NCBI GenBank assembly: GCA_965369945.1
Contig: CBDUST010000042.1
Location: 1 to 21,790 of the forward strand
Direction: 5' to 3'
Origin: JADFNO01 sp965369945
GTDB taxonomy: Bacteria; Planctomycetota; Phycisphaerae; Phycisphaerales; SM1A02
DNA length: 21,790 nt
A program made the position numbers and the translations under genes. Shown in pieces: positions 1 to 7,428 of this stretch. The notes beneath the pieces are model-generated. The model saw nothing but the letters and a program-made list of their open reading frames with translations. It searched no databases and was not told where the DNA came from. The stretch's first letter is position 1; each line of letters begins with the position of its first letter.

Positions 1-357
1 GCCAGGCACGACCTGGCTGCGGAAGACTACATCATCGCAATGGGTGAAGCCAATGAAGGTTTCGGCTTTCATGTCGGGTCGGATCCGTTGGGTGAAACTG
101 CACAATTGCGCGGCGGCCTCGATCATGAGTACGCCCGGCAGCAGCGGCCGCCCGGGGACGTGCCCGGGCACCCAGAATTCATCGTCTCGGACGTGCTTGA
201 TGCCCAGCGAACACTTGCAGTCGTCGGTGATCCAGATCACGTGATCGAGTTGGCGCATGGGCCCGGCCTGTGGATTGATCTCACCGACACGTTGCGGCGA
301 GTAGGCCACCTGAGTCAGGTCGATTTGGGAAAGATCAAAAAGTGGCGAAGCGGCCAC
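1..357 (-). CDS. FabZ-like 3-hydroxyacyl-ACP dehydratase, C-terminus missing
   Basis: A hotdog-fold dehydratase of the FabZ/FabA type, expected to remove water from 3-hydroxyacyl-ACP in fatty-acid elongation or a related acyl pathway. The 119 visible codons run off the left edge. The hallmark segment GHVPGRPLLPGVLMIEAAAQ is present. His66 and Glu80 (numbered from the GTG) fit the catalytic pair, and their 14-residue spacing matches FabZ enzymes. I chose the GTG at 357 because GGAGG stands 7 bases upstream and the reading frame has a stop shortly before it. There is no ATG near the N-terminus, so ATG-only gene finding would miss the gene. It lies 112 bases downstream of the Hc1-like gene on the same strand. 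It might be a paralogue serving a special acyl chain rather than the main FabZ; the missing C-terminus prevents a decision. Confidence 0.85.
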   Translation of the reverse strand, partial: MAASPLFDLSQIDLTQVAYSPQRVGEINPQAGPMRQLDHVIWITDDCKCSLGIKHVRDDEFWVPGHVPGRPLLPGVLMIEAAAQLCSFTQRIRPDMKAETFIGFTHCDDVVFRSQVVPG

Positions 358-364
358 GCGGTTG

Positions 365-369
365 CCTCC
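365..369 (-). promoter_or_regulatory. Shine-Dalgarno site deciding the GTG start of the FabZ-like gene
   Basis: Minus-strand GGAGG lies 7 bases before the GTG at 357. It is the only strong ribosome-binding site in the region and supports a non-ATG start for the dehydratase. Confidence 0.6.
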
Positions 370-469
370 GACAGCAGAATGGGGCCACAGGATAGCGTCG
401 TCAAATCCCGGGCAACACCCGCTTCGAGCAAGGGCTGCTTAGGCGAGGCACTGTGACGGCGGTGCAGGG

Positions 470-637
470 CTAGTCCCGGGCGTCCAGGATGCTTACCCGA
501 ACCACTTGGGCCACTTTCTTGACCTCTTGCATCGCCTTGCGGACTCGCGTTCCAGCGGCCTTGTTACCGCCGTTCGCCTTGGCGACGTCGTCAGCGGCAT
601 CTTCGATGAGCTTTCTGAGTTGGTCGTATGCTTCCAT
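470..637 (-). CDS. Hc1-like small histone H1 family protein
   Basis: A 55-residue basic, helix-forming protein resembling the N-terminal half of chlamydial Hc1 (histone H1-like), which binds and compacts DNA. The core GNKAAGTRVRKAMQEVKKVA matches the Hc1 pattern GNKAAxxRVR followed by a Lys-rich stretch. It begins MEAYDQLRKLIEDAADDVAK, a likely first helix. The Lys/Ala/Pro-rich tail of chlamydial Hc1 is absent, so this is a core-only form. The ATG at 637 has GAGG about 6 bases upstream. A longer frame opening at 724 has no such support, and its extra 29 residues do not look like the family. The gene sits between the isochorismatase and FabZ-like genes, all on the minus strand, but the 204-base gap upstream suggests its own promoter. 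Nucleoid binding is inferred from the family. Confidence 0.8.
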   Translation of the reverse strand: MEAYDQLRKLIEDAADDVAKANGGNKAAGTRVRKAMQEVKKVAQVVRVSILDARD

Positions 638-790
638 GATCGGCCTCACTGCTACTTGAGAAGGTCGACAGTTCGATCGACACGGGTCGGTAGCCGGGAC
701 AACGCCGCCGGCACTGTCGGCCATTCTATCGGCTGTCGGACCGTCCGTACAGCACCTCCAGGGCTGGTTTTGGCGCTTTGTTCATGTCCT

Positions 791-832
791 GATCGGGTTA
801 TGGCTGGGTTTTGATCGGGATTGGCCGGGTTT
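791..832. repeat. Two imperfect direct repeats of about 21 bp
   Basis: Two adjacent units both start GATCGGG and end GGGTTT: 791-812 and 813-832. They lie in the non-coding gap between the isochorismatase stop and the histone-like gene. The function is unknown. I see no convincing terminator hairpin with a T-run on the minus strand here. Confidence 0.5.
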
Positions 833-841
833 GGCACCGTG

Positions 842-1402
842 CTACAGCAGCGATTTGGCCAGATTCAGGCACGATTTGAACTGTGGGTGGTGGGCATCTA
901 CAAGCAATTCGTACATCGCAGAAAGTACCCCGGTGATGATCGCCCCGGATCGCTGCATGCGGTCAAGTGCCGGGCCGATCTGGCCGGGTTGGCTGGCTGA
1001 AACCGCATCGGAGCAGACAAACGCCTGCCGACCGCTCGCTTGAAGATCAAGCACGGTCTGGAGTACGCAGACGTGGGCCTCGATCCCGCAAATCAGCAGG
1101 TTGGAGCAGTGCCAGGACTGTAGCTGTTCTTCTACAAGGTCAATCACGGCGCTAAAGCGGGTCTTCTCGATGCGGCGTGAAGGGTCGGGCATGGCTGCGG
1201 TGACCTCGTCCGCCGTTCGGCCGAGCCCCGTCGGATATTGCTCAGTGACGAGATAGGGCAGCCCCAGCACGCCCGCCATCTGTAAAAGTATCGCACAGTT
1301 GTTCGTCAGCCTTTGCTGGTCGGCGATCGTTGGCAGGAGTCGTTCCTGCACATCGATGACAAGCAGCGCGGTGTCGTCGGTGCTCAATCGCGGAATCGGC
1401 AT
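842..1402 (-). CDS. Isochorismatase-family cysteine hydrolase
   Basis: A 186-residue single-domain cysteine hydrolase of the isochorismatase superfamily, probably cytoplasmic. The catalytic triad is visible: Asp17 in LLVIDVQERL, Lys80 in RIEKTRFSA and Cys112 in GIEAHVCVLQT. The motif order and the GIEAHVCV context recall the ISOC1/ISOC2 and YcaC-like branches more than true siderophore isochorismatases. The family also contains nicotinamidases and other amidohydrolases, so the substrate cannot be named. The gene starts 18 bases after the purB stop on the same strand, so the two are probably co-transcribed. Nothing else in the window suggests isochorismate metabolism. The length is normal for the family and no catalytic residue is missing. 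Confidence 0.88.
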   Translation of the reverse strand: MPIPRLSTDDTALLVIDVQERLLPTIADQQRLTNNCAILLQMAGVLGLPYLVTEQYPTGLGRTADEVTAAMPDPSRRIEKTRFSAVIDLVEEQLQSWHCSNLLICGIEAHVCVLQTVLDLQASGRQAFVCSDAVSASQPGQIGPALDRMQRSGAIITGVLSAMYELLVDAHHPQFKSCLNLAKSLL

Positions 1403-1420
1403 GGGGCAAGTGTACCGACC

Positions 1421-2881
1421 TCAGAGTTGCCGGGACGTGGTCAGTGTCGGGGAAGCGGGCTGTTCCTTAGCAGCGACTTGGGCGTAACGATCTCGGATTG
1501 GTCGGACCACTTGAGCAATGAAAGCATCCACTTGTTGTGGGGCCCGGCCGGTATAGCTAGCCGGCTCTAGGACGGCATCCAGATCGATGTCAGCAAACAT
1601 CGGTTCGCCGCGCAAACGATCGAGTAGGTCGTTGGGCTTGCCTTGATCCTTGACGCACTGCGCCGCCGCTTGGCTGTGGTTTCGCAGCGCTTCGTGCGCC
1701 GCTTGCCGGTCCGCACCTGCTTTCACTGCGGCCATGAGGATGTTCTCTGATGCCATGAATGGAAGTTCAGCGAGCAGGTTCGCCCGGATCGTTTGCTCGT
1801 AGACGACCAATCCGGAGGCGATTTCCGCCATGACCTGAAGCGCCCCGTCCAGAGCAAGGAACGATTCGGGAAGTGTGAGCCGGCGGTTGGCTGAGTCGTC
1901 GAGCGTTCGCTCGAACCATTGGGTCGCTGCGGTATTGAGCGTGTTGGCGGGCATCGACATGACGAAACGCGCCAAGCCGGTGGCCCGTTCGCAGAGCATG
2001 GGGTTTCGTTTGTACGGCATGGCTGACGACCCAACCTGCCGTTTGGCAAAGGGCTCTTCGAGTTCCTTGCGATTGGCGAGCAGTCGAATGTCGTTACAGA
2101 TTTTGTGAACCGCAGCCCCACCGACGGCCAGACTATTGACCACCTGTGCGTCGACGATGCGTGAGTACGTTTGACCAGTGACGGCGTAGCGCTGCTCGCT
2201 TGGCCAGCCCATCTTTTGCGTCACAAGCTGGTCAAGCTGTTCGACTTTCTCGTGGTCCCCATCGAAAAGATCGAGGAAGGACGCTTGCGTACCGGTTGCG
2301 CCTTTGACGCCGCGGAAACGCAGCGTTTGACAACGATGCTCGATGTCATCAAGGGCGATAGCCAGATCGTGGGCCCACAGCGCCGCGCGTTTGCCGACGG
2401 TGGTGGGCTGGGCGGGCTGATAGTGGGTAAACCCCAGCGTGGGCAAATCTCGATACTTGGCGGCGAACTCGGCCAAGGCATCGATCGCGGCGGCGAGCCT
2501 GGCCCCGATGAGCTTCAGACTGTCGCGTAAGAGGATTAAATCCGTGTTGCAGCCGACGAACTGGCTGGTGGCGCCGAGGTGGATGATCGGCTTGGCGTTG
2601 GGGGCGACATCCCCCAGGGCGTGGATGTGGGCCATGACGTCGTGGCGCAGCTGAGCTTCGTACTTTGCGGCGGCATCAAAGTCGATATTGTCGAGATTGC
2701 CGCGCAGCTCATCGAGTTGGCTCGTAGTAATATGGAGCCCCAGTTCGTGTTGGGCCTCGGCCAGGGCTAGCCAGAGCCTTCGCCAGGTCGAGAATTTCCG
2801 CTGAGGCGACCAAATGGCCAGCATTTGGGGCGTGGCGTAGCGGGTTTCGAGTGGAGAGCGGTAGCCTTGATCGGGGTCCAT
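1421..2881 (-). CDS. purB: Adenylosuccinate lyase
   Basis: A 486-residue member of the fumarase/aspartase superfamily. It cleaves SAICAR to AICAR plus fumarate and adenylosuccinate to AMP plus fumarate in purine synthesis. The superfamily signature SSAMPYKRNPMLCE lies near residues 285-298, with the flexible catalytic serine region inside it. FTHYQPAQPTT (about 151-161) carries the conserved histidine, and HLGATSQFVGCNTD (about 101-114) is the substrate-binding segment. The length and wording resemble the long animal-type ADSL more than the roughly 430-residue Bacillus-type PurB. The ATG at 2881 has CCGGAG about 6 bases upstream. The same frame stays open upstream to 3082, but that extension is Arg-rich and lies antisense to the sigma-factor leader. 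The gene diverges from the sigma factor. Confidence 0.95.
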   Translation of the reverse strand: MDPDQGYRSPLETRYATPQMLAIWSPQRKFSTWRRLWLALAEAQHELGLHITTSQLDELRGNLDNIDFDAAAKYEAQLRHDVMAHIHALGDVAPNAKPIIHLGATSQFVGCNTDLILLRDSLKLIGARLAAAIDALAEFAAKYRDLPTLGFTHYQPAQPTTVGKRAALWAHDLAIALDDIEHRCQTLRFRGVKGATGTQASFLDLFDGDHEKVEQLDQLVTQKMGWPSEQRYAVTGQTYSRIVDAQVVNSLAVGGAAVHKICNDIRLLANRKELEEPFAKRQVGSSAMPYKRNPMLCERATGLARFVMSMPANTLNTAATQWFERTLDDSANRRLTLPESFLALDGALQVMAEIASGLVVYEQTIRANLLAELPFMASENILMAAVKAGADRQAAHEALRNHSQAAAQCVKDQGKPNDLLDRLRGEPMFADIDLDAVLEPASYTGRAPQQVDAFIAQVVRPIRDRYAQVAAKEQPASPTLTTSRQL

Positions 2882-2938
2882 CGGTGCTCCGGCGGGGGTC
2901 GCGCGAGTCCACTGGCCCAGCGGCCGCGTGGCGAGTAC

Positions 2939-2964
2939 GAAACAGATTAGACCGCTCATCGTAC
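2939..2964 (+). promoter_or_regulatory. Candidate ECF-type promoter for the sigma factor gene
   Basis: GAAAC at 2939-2943 and CGTAC at 2960-2964 are separated by 16 bases. This resembles the GGAAC-N16/17-CGT layout of ECF-dependent promoters, which often drive their own sigma gene. A strong Shine-Dalgarno (GAGGGA, 2977-2982) follows. No good housekeeping -35/-10 pair was seen. The match is by eye and may be chance. Confidence 0.35.
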
Positions 2965-3045
2965 ATATTCGAGTTTGAGGGACTGAACGTGGACGGAGCC
3001 GGCGCAGTGCCAAATCAACCCAAGCCTCACGGCAAAGGCGATCAC

Positions 3046-3675
3046 ATGGATTCGACCAGCGATTCTGGCCGAGTGACACCATTGCGCGAGTTGCAGCTTG
3101 TGGAGGCCTATCGGCGGGGCGAGCCGGAGGCGATGGACGAGCTGCTAGGCATCTATCAGCGGCGAATCTACAGCGTTTGCTACCGAATGGTCCGCCACGA
3201 GCAAGATGCTCACGATCTGGCCCAGGAAGCGATGGTGAAGATTCTTCAGGGGCTGGAGAGCTACGACGGGCGATCCAAGCTCAGCACGTGGATTATCCGG
3301 GTCGCTATGAACTGCTGCCTGAGCCACCTTCGGCGCGAGCGGGTTCGGCGGACCACCAGTCTCGACGGAATTTGGGACGAAGATGGCTCTCCGAGGCTCC
3401 AGAACCTTCCCGTGCGAGGGGAACTTTCGGGTGCCGCTCGCGTCGAACAGGCCGAGTTGCGTGCGATCCTTGAGCGGTCGCTGCACTGCTTGGACCCGCA
3501 GATGCGGGCGGTGATTGTCCTGCGAGATGTCCAGAACCTGGACTATCAGCAGATTGGGACGGTGCTGGGTGTCCCGGTGGGCACCGTGAAATCGAGGCTT
3601 TTCCGGGCTCGGGCCGCCCTTCGGGCTGCGGCGGAATTGGAGTTTGATCGCGCCGCTGGGAGTGATGAGCGGTGA
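3046..3675 (+). CDS. ECF-subfamily RNA polymerase sigma factor
   Basis: A 209-residue sigma-70 family regulator with region 2 and region 4 only, as in ECF sigma factors. Region 2 spans about residues 34-102, including QEAMVKILQGLESYDG and STWIIRVAMNCCLSHLRR. Region 4 spans about 143-195 and includes LDYQQIGTVLGVPVGTVKSR, the helix-turn-helix that reads the -35 element. The start is uncertain. The ATG at 3046 has only a weak AAGG upstream. An in-frame GTG at 2989 has GAGGGA 7 bases upstream and would add 19 residues. A frame open back to 2851 overlaps purB and is unlikely. The gene lies 57 bases before a membrane protein that is probably its anti-sigma factor. The controlled regulon is unknown. 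Confidence 0.9.
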   Translation: MDSTSDSGRVTPLRELQLVEAYRRGEPEAMDELLGIYQRRIYSVCYRMVRHEQDAHDLAQEAMVKILQGLESYDGRSKLSTWIIRVAMNCCLSHLRRERVRRTTSLDGIWDEDGSPRLQNLPVRGELSGAARVEQAELRAILERSLHCLDPQMRAVIVLRDVQNLDYQQIGTVLGVPVGTVKSRLFRARAALRAAAELEFDRAAGSDER

Positions 3676-3732
3676 AGATTCTCAGCGGATCATTGGATTT
3701 TGGGCTTGGGCGGGAGCTGTAGGCGTTAGCTC

Positions 3733-4992
3733 ATGCTGGATCAGTTTGACGAATCCGACCTGTTGGCGCTGATCGAGGATGAGCTCGGTCCAAATGAGGC
3801 CGAGGCCCTTTCCAAGCGCCTAAGCCAGGACCCGCGTGCGCTGGAAGTGATCCAGTCGATGCGCCGCGACCGAGAGCTGTTGCAATCGCTGGGCGAGCCG
3901 CCGCTGCCGGTCGATCTGTTGGCTGAGCTTGAGCCGCGTCTCGCTCGATCGATGTTGATTGCACCTACGGGTGAGGACTTGCGTCGGCGTCAGCGACGTG
4001 AGCGTCGGCGCTATGGCCCGCTCGTGGCCGCTGGAATCGCCCTTGTCTTGTTCGTTGGTGGATGGTTTGTAGTTTCGGGGTTGTTCTCGTCAACGAATTC
4101 CGAGCCGACAGACCAACTCGCCATGGCCACGAATCCGGGTGCTGAAGATTCGGTCGGCGGCGATGCGTGGCGAACGCCAAGACCCCGTGTTGCCGATCAA
4201 TCCGGGAATGGCCCCGTCCCGGCGCCCGGCACGTCGATTCATCATCGCCGCCCGCTCGATATTCCCGATTCCTCAACGTTTGCCGACGCGAATGATGCTA
4301 CTGATGCGCCCGTACGTTCACCGGAGCGATCGGGCGCGACAGGGCTGGTAGCGGCGGACTTTGCGATCGTACTGCGATCCGCCGACGCTGAGGACGTTGA
4401 GCGCAGCCTTCAGAGCGTCGTAATGCGGCTCGGCAGCGAGGCAGCGGTCGTTCGCAACTTCGACTTCGACGAGGCTCAGCGTTTGGCGTCGCAATGGTTG
4501 CAAACCGTTCGAGCCCAAGTCGGCCCGGGTGAGTCTGAACCTCGGTTCGAGGTGACGGTAGCGGACGAGATCGATCCTGACGTGAGGTCTCTTTCGGATC
4601 CGAAGGTGGTCGCCATTTGGGCGCAGAGTCGGTTGACGGCGACCGGGCAGAACCGATCCTCGGGCGCACCGCTCTTCAGCGCGCAGTTGCAGGGATCCGC
4701 GGCGCTCGCGCCCACGTTGGCGCAGCAGCTTGATTACGCTCAGCGAGGAGCTAAATACACTATCGCGATACCAGCATCGCAACTTCGCCGCGTGCTCGCC
4801 CAAATGCAGATAAGTGAAGCGCAGACGACAACGCTGCGCATGCTCACTTTGGATGACGCTGATCGCTCTGGAGAGTCGAGCGATGCAGCTCGGCTTGTGG
4901 ATTATGCGCAGGCTCGTGAGGCAGCCGATCGGTTGATCCGGCAAAGCCCCGAGGCGGTCATCCTATTGCCCGTCGTCATTCAATCGCCGTAA
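3733..4992 (+). CDS. Putative membrane anti-sigma factor with large exported domain
   Basis: A 419-residue protein with no family I can name confidently. Residues 1-75 are acidic and helical (DESDLLALIEDELGPNEAEA), like the cytoplasmic helix-bundle domains that bind ECF sigma factors. They lack the HxxxCxxC zinc motif of classic ZAS anti-sigma factors. An Arg-rich stretch (about 83-93) precedes one membrane segment (about 95-117), placing the N-terminus inside by the positive-inside rule. The remaining roughly 300 residues would face the periplasm. They begin with a low-complexity linker and continue with a mixed alpha/beta-looking region without recognised motifs. Position directly after the sigma gene is the main argument for the role. 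It ends 10 bases from the convergent plsY stop. Confidence 0.7.
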   Translation: MLDQFDESDLLALIEDELGPNEAEALSKRLSQDPRALEVIQSMRRDRELLQSLGEPPLPVDLLAELEPRLARSMLIAPTGEDLRRRQRRERRRYGPLVAAGIALVLFVGGWFVVSGLFSSTNSEPTDQLAMATNPGAEDSVGGDAWRTPRPRVADQSGNGPVPAPGTSIHHRRPLDIPDSSTFADANDATDAPVRSPERSGATGLVAADFAIVLRSADAEDVERSLQSVVMRLGSEAAVVRNFDFDEAQRLASQWLQTVRAQVGPGESEPRFEVTVADEIDPDVRSLSDPKVVAIWAQSRLTATGQNRSSGAPLFSAQLQGSAALAPTLAQQLDYAQRGAKYTIAIPASQLRRVLAQMQISEAQTTTLRMLTLDDADRSGESSDAARLVDYAQAREAADRLIRQSPEAVILLPVVIQSP

Positions 4993-5002
4993 CCTGCTGC
5001 AA

Positions 5003-5689
5003 TCAGGGCTGATCGGACTTGGGCTCGTCGCCGCGGCGCAATCGGGCGATGTTCGATCGGTGCTGGTAGACGATCAGTAGCGCCAGGACGGTGGTGATGA
5101 TCAGCGGCGGCGAGGCTCGCCACACCCGATCCAGGGTTTGGGAAAGCTCGACGTCCATCGCATCAGGTGGGAGGACACGAATCAAGTACGCCAGCGGAAG
5201 ACTCAAAGACGCAGTCATGCTCGCGATCGACACGTAGCGCGTCAGCCGCAGCACGCCGTACCAGATGACCATCACCCCAAGTGCCGGGAAGGTCAGCAGC
5301 GGCCACATTGCCAACATCCCTCCGAAACCCGTGGCCACGCCCTTGCCGCCGCGCAATCCTAAGAACATCGAATACATATGCCCGATCACCGAAGCGCTGG
5401 GGACCGCCAACCACAACCACATCTGCGATGGTGTTATGGACTCGATCGGCTGTGTGATCAGATCGTTGAACACGCCCGCTACAACAACCGGAACGGCGCC
5501 CTTGAATACATCCAAGATCAAGCAGACGAAACCGAGTCGTCGACCAAGTACACGGCCGACATTCGTGGCGCCGACGTTCTTCGACCCGAGCTGGCGAATG
5601 TCGATGCCCTTGGCTTTACCGATGAGATAGCCGAAGGGAATGGATCCCACGACGTATGCTGAAGGTATGAGCCATAGCCAATGAATCAT
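5003..5689 (-). CDS. plsY: Acyl-phosphate:glycerol-3-phosphate acyltransferase PlsY
   Basis: A 228-residue polytopic inner-membrane enzyme that moves an acyl group from acyl phosphate to glycerol-3-phosphate, the first step of phosphatidic acid synthesis. Three PlsY motifs are present: GSIPFGYLIGKAKGIDIRQLG leading to SKNVGATNVGRVLG (about 15-49), LGLRGGKGVATGFGG (about 110-124), and the C-terminal YQHRSNIARLRRG. Hydrophobic segments alternate with these loops as in the family. Length is slightly above the usual 190-220. It is the last gene of the minus-strand envelope run, 22 bases after the preceding methyltransferase. The partner PlsX is not in the window. Confidence 0.95.
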   Translation of the reverse strand: MIHWLWLIPSAYVVGSIPFGYLIGKAKGIDIRQLGSKNVGATNVGRVLGRRLGFVCLILDVFKGAVPVVVAGVFNDLITQPIESITPSQMWLWLAVPSASVIGHMYSMFLGLRGGKGVATGFGGMLAMWPLLTFPALGVMVIWYGVLRLTRYVSIASMTASLSLPLAYLIRVLPPDAMDVELSQTLDRVWRASPPLIITTVLALLIVYQHRSNIARLRRGDEPKSDQP

Positions 5690-5711
5690 TCGTTATTGCG
5701 CTTTTGCTCAG

Positions 5712-6605
5712 TTACAGTTTAGGTTTCTCGATTACCATCCACATGTTGTCGCTGAGCGGAAACCTGTCAAGCGCTCCAAATCGGACTACGTGGTACCCCG
5801 CTTCCTGTACCAGCCTTCGAAGTGTAGAAGGCGTGAAGTAGTTGACGTGGTCGGGGAAGCGAAATCCACACCAGCGATTACCGCGGACGACACGGTTCAC
5901 ACATCCATAGTTTGGCACCTTGATGATGATCCGTCCGCCGGCTCGAAGCACACGGCGGGCCTTGTCCAGAAGCGATCGGGGCTCAGTTTCATGTTCGAGG
6001 AACGCGCGCATCATGATGCCGTCAAACAGATCCGCGTCAAACTCGTCCATGCCATCGACGGCGTTGTTGCGAACGACTCTTCCGCCTCGCGGTCCACAAT
6101 ATTTCTGGGAAACATCTGCAAGGTACGGCGAGATTTCGATTCCATATGGCGTGATGGATTGCGGTAGGTTTATCAGGGTTCGACCCGCACCACATCCGAC
6201 ATCCAACATTCGGCCACTGCCTATGTAACGCCGAATGAACCGCTGTTCCTTGGCGCGCACTTTGCGCCCACGAATCAAAAACTTCACTTTCTTGGCAGCA
6301 TCGCTCACGAGATATCTCAGCGCTTTGCCTTTGCGCCGCTTGCTCTTCTCAGCGTGATATGTCTTTTCCCAAGCGAACTCTGTTTCGAGCGCTTCGTAGC
6401 TCGGTGCGTTCTCAAGATAAACAAAATCACATTGCGAGCATTGCTTCAGTTTCCACTTGTCCTGCGAATAGCGCAGCCAAGGCTCGCCGGCGTTCTCACG
6501 TCCGCAACTCGGACAGCAACGGTGTTTACACTTCGGTGACTGTGATTCCTTGTTCACAGCAGTTGGTTCCGGCACGGTTGGTGACTCAGTGGAAGGTGTG
6601 GACAT
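5712..6605 (-). CDS. Class I SAM methyltransferase with N-terminal zinc-ribbon
   Basis: A 297-residue methyltransferase. Two Cys-X2-Cys knuckles (CPSC at 31-34 and CSQC at 56-59) form a likely zinc ribbon, as in methyltransferases found in glycan and lipid-sugar loci. The SAM-binding motif I MLDVGCGAGRTL is at about 134-145. LFDGIMMRAFLEHETEP and AGGRIIIKVPNYG fit the later class I motifs. The start follows a 10-base gap after the preceding methyltransferase, so translation may be coupled. Base use differs from its neighbours: 6361-6480 has 58 G or C in 120 by hand count, low for this window, which suggests a different history. The acceptor is unknown; context favours a surface sugar. Confidence 0.85.
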   Translation of the reverse strand: MSTPSTESPTVPEPTAVNKESQSPKCKHRCCPSCGRENAGEPWLRYSQDKWKLKQCSQCDFVYLENAPSYEALETEFAWEKTYHAEKSKRRKGKALRYLVSDAAKKVKFLIRGRKVRAKEQRFIRRYIGSGRMLDVGCGAGRTLINLPQSITPYGIEISPYLADVSQKYCGPRGGRVVRNNAVDGMDEFDADLFDGIMMRAFLEHETEPRSLLDKARRVLRAGGRIIIKVPNYGCVNRVVRGNRWCGFRFPDHVNYFTPSTLRRLVQEAGYHVVRFGALDRFPLSDNMWMVIEKPKL

Positions 6606-6615
6606 GAATGATCTG

Positions 6616-7428
6616 CTAGGTATTGCTTGGCGGCCTTTGGAAGAACATCGATCCGAATGTGAACAGGCAGTCGGGATGTCGTTTATCTAATCGGTGGCGC
6701 GACCCGGTATCGATGAAGGCGTTGTAGCCCATCAGCGGCAGATCGACGGCCGATCGTATCTCATCAACACGATCAGCGGTGCGCAGCGGCGCTTCAGAGG
6801 GGGCGTCTTCGCCAAAGTCGAACGACATGGCGAGCATCCCCCCGGGTTTGACAAGGGTAGCCATGCGCCGCGCAAGCACGGTCTGCCCAGATTCCGGCAC
6901 GTGCTCGATGACACAAAAGCAGAATACTCGATCGAACCCGTTTTCCACGCCGAGGTCGGCGGCGGTTGGATCGTCATCGACCAGGTTGGTTGTGCGGGCG
7001 TCGATTCGGAGTTGTCGCCGTTGAGCCGTCTTGTTGGTTTGATCCGTGAGTTGTTGATCAATGTCCAGGCACACGACCGAGTCGCCGAGCTGGGCCAGGT
7101 AGAAGACGGGTGCTGTCATCGCACCGCCGACGTCCAGCACGGTTAACGGGCGATTCTCCGATCGCGTGTGCGGCGAAGTGTTGGTGAGTGCAATTCCGCG
7201 CGCGTACTCCCACATTTTGTGGCGGCGGATATAGAGGCGGTGCTTCACTCTTCCGTTCACGCCGAGCGGTTCGCCTCGAAGCAGCCACCGCCACACCCAG
7301 CGTTTGATCCCGTTGGCGGTCGCGCGCACTTGCGGCTCTTGCAGGTCACTGAAGTCGAGCGTCTTGTTGATCTTCTGTGTCGAATCCACGGAGAACTCAG
7401 GTAGGGGCCGGCTGAGGCTCGTTGCCAC
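6616..7428 (-). CDS. SAM-dependent methyltransferase
   Basis: A 270-residue class I methyltransferase. Motif I is atypical: LTVLDVGGAMTAPVFYLAQL (about 95-114) has GG-A in place of the usual GxGxG. It is followed by the acidic end of strand 2, VVCLDID (about 118-124). RVFCFCVIEHVPESGQ and LVKPGGMLAMSFDFGE match motif IV/post-motif regions of Methyltransf_11-like enzymes. The GTG start at 7428 lies inside the end of the O-antigen ligase gene, a 32-base overlap that suggests translational coupling. A later GTG 13 codons in is an alternative. The substrate is unknown; the position between the ligase and another methyltransferase suggests modification of a glycan. Confidence 0.82.
   Translation of the reverse strand: MATSLSRPLPEFSVDSTQKINKTLDFSDLQEPQVRATANGIKRWVWRWLLRGEPLGVNGRVKHRLYIRRHKMWEYARGIALTNTSPHTRSENRPLTVLDVGGAMTAPVFYLAQLGDSVVCLDIDQQLTDQTNKTAQRRQLRIDARTTNLVDDDPTAADLGVENGFDRVFCFCVIEHVPESGQTVLARRMATLVKPGGMLAMSFDFGEDAPSEAPLRTADRVDEIRSAVDLPLMGYNAFIDTGSRHRLDKRHPDCLFTFGSMFFQRPPSNT

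Noticed and set aside
40..456. Long plus-strand frame at the left end
   Set aside because: It is antisense to the FabZ-like gene, whose motifs and catalytic residues are clear on the minus strand.
752..775. Plus-strand hairpin CCAG-GG-CTGG followed by TTTT
   Set aside because: The loop is only two bases, and no plus-strand gene ends here.
2851..2988. N-terminal extension of the sigma factor
   Set aside because: It overlaps the start of purB and the candidate promoter, and lies before a good Shine-Dalgarno.
2882..3082. 67-residue N-terminal extension of purB
   Set aside because: It is Arg-rich, unlike the family, and antisense to the sigma leader; the ATG at 2881 has its own ribosome-binding site.
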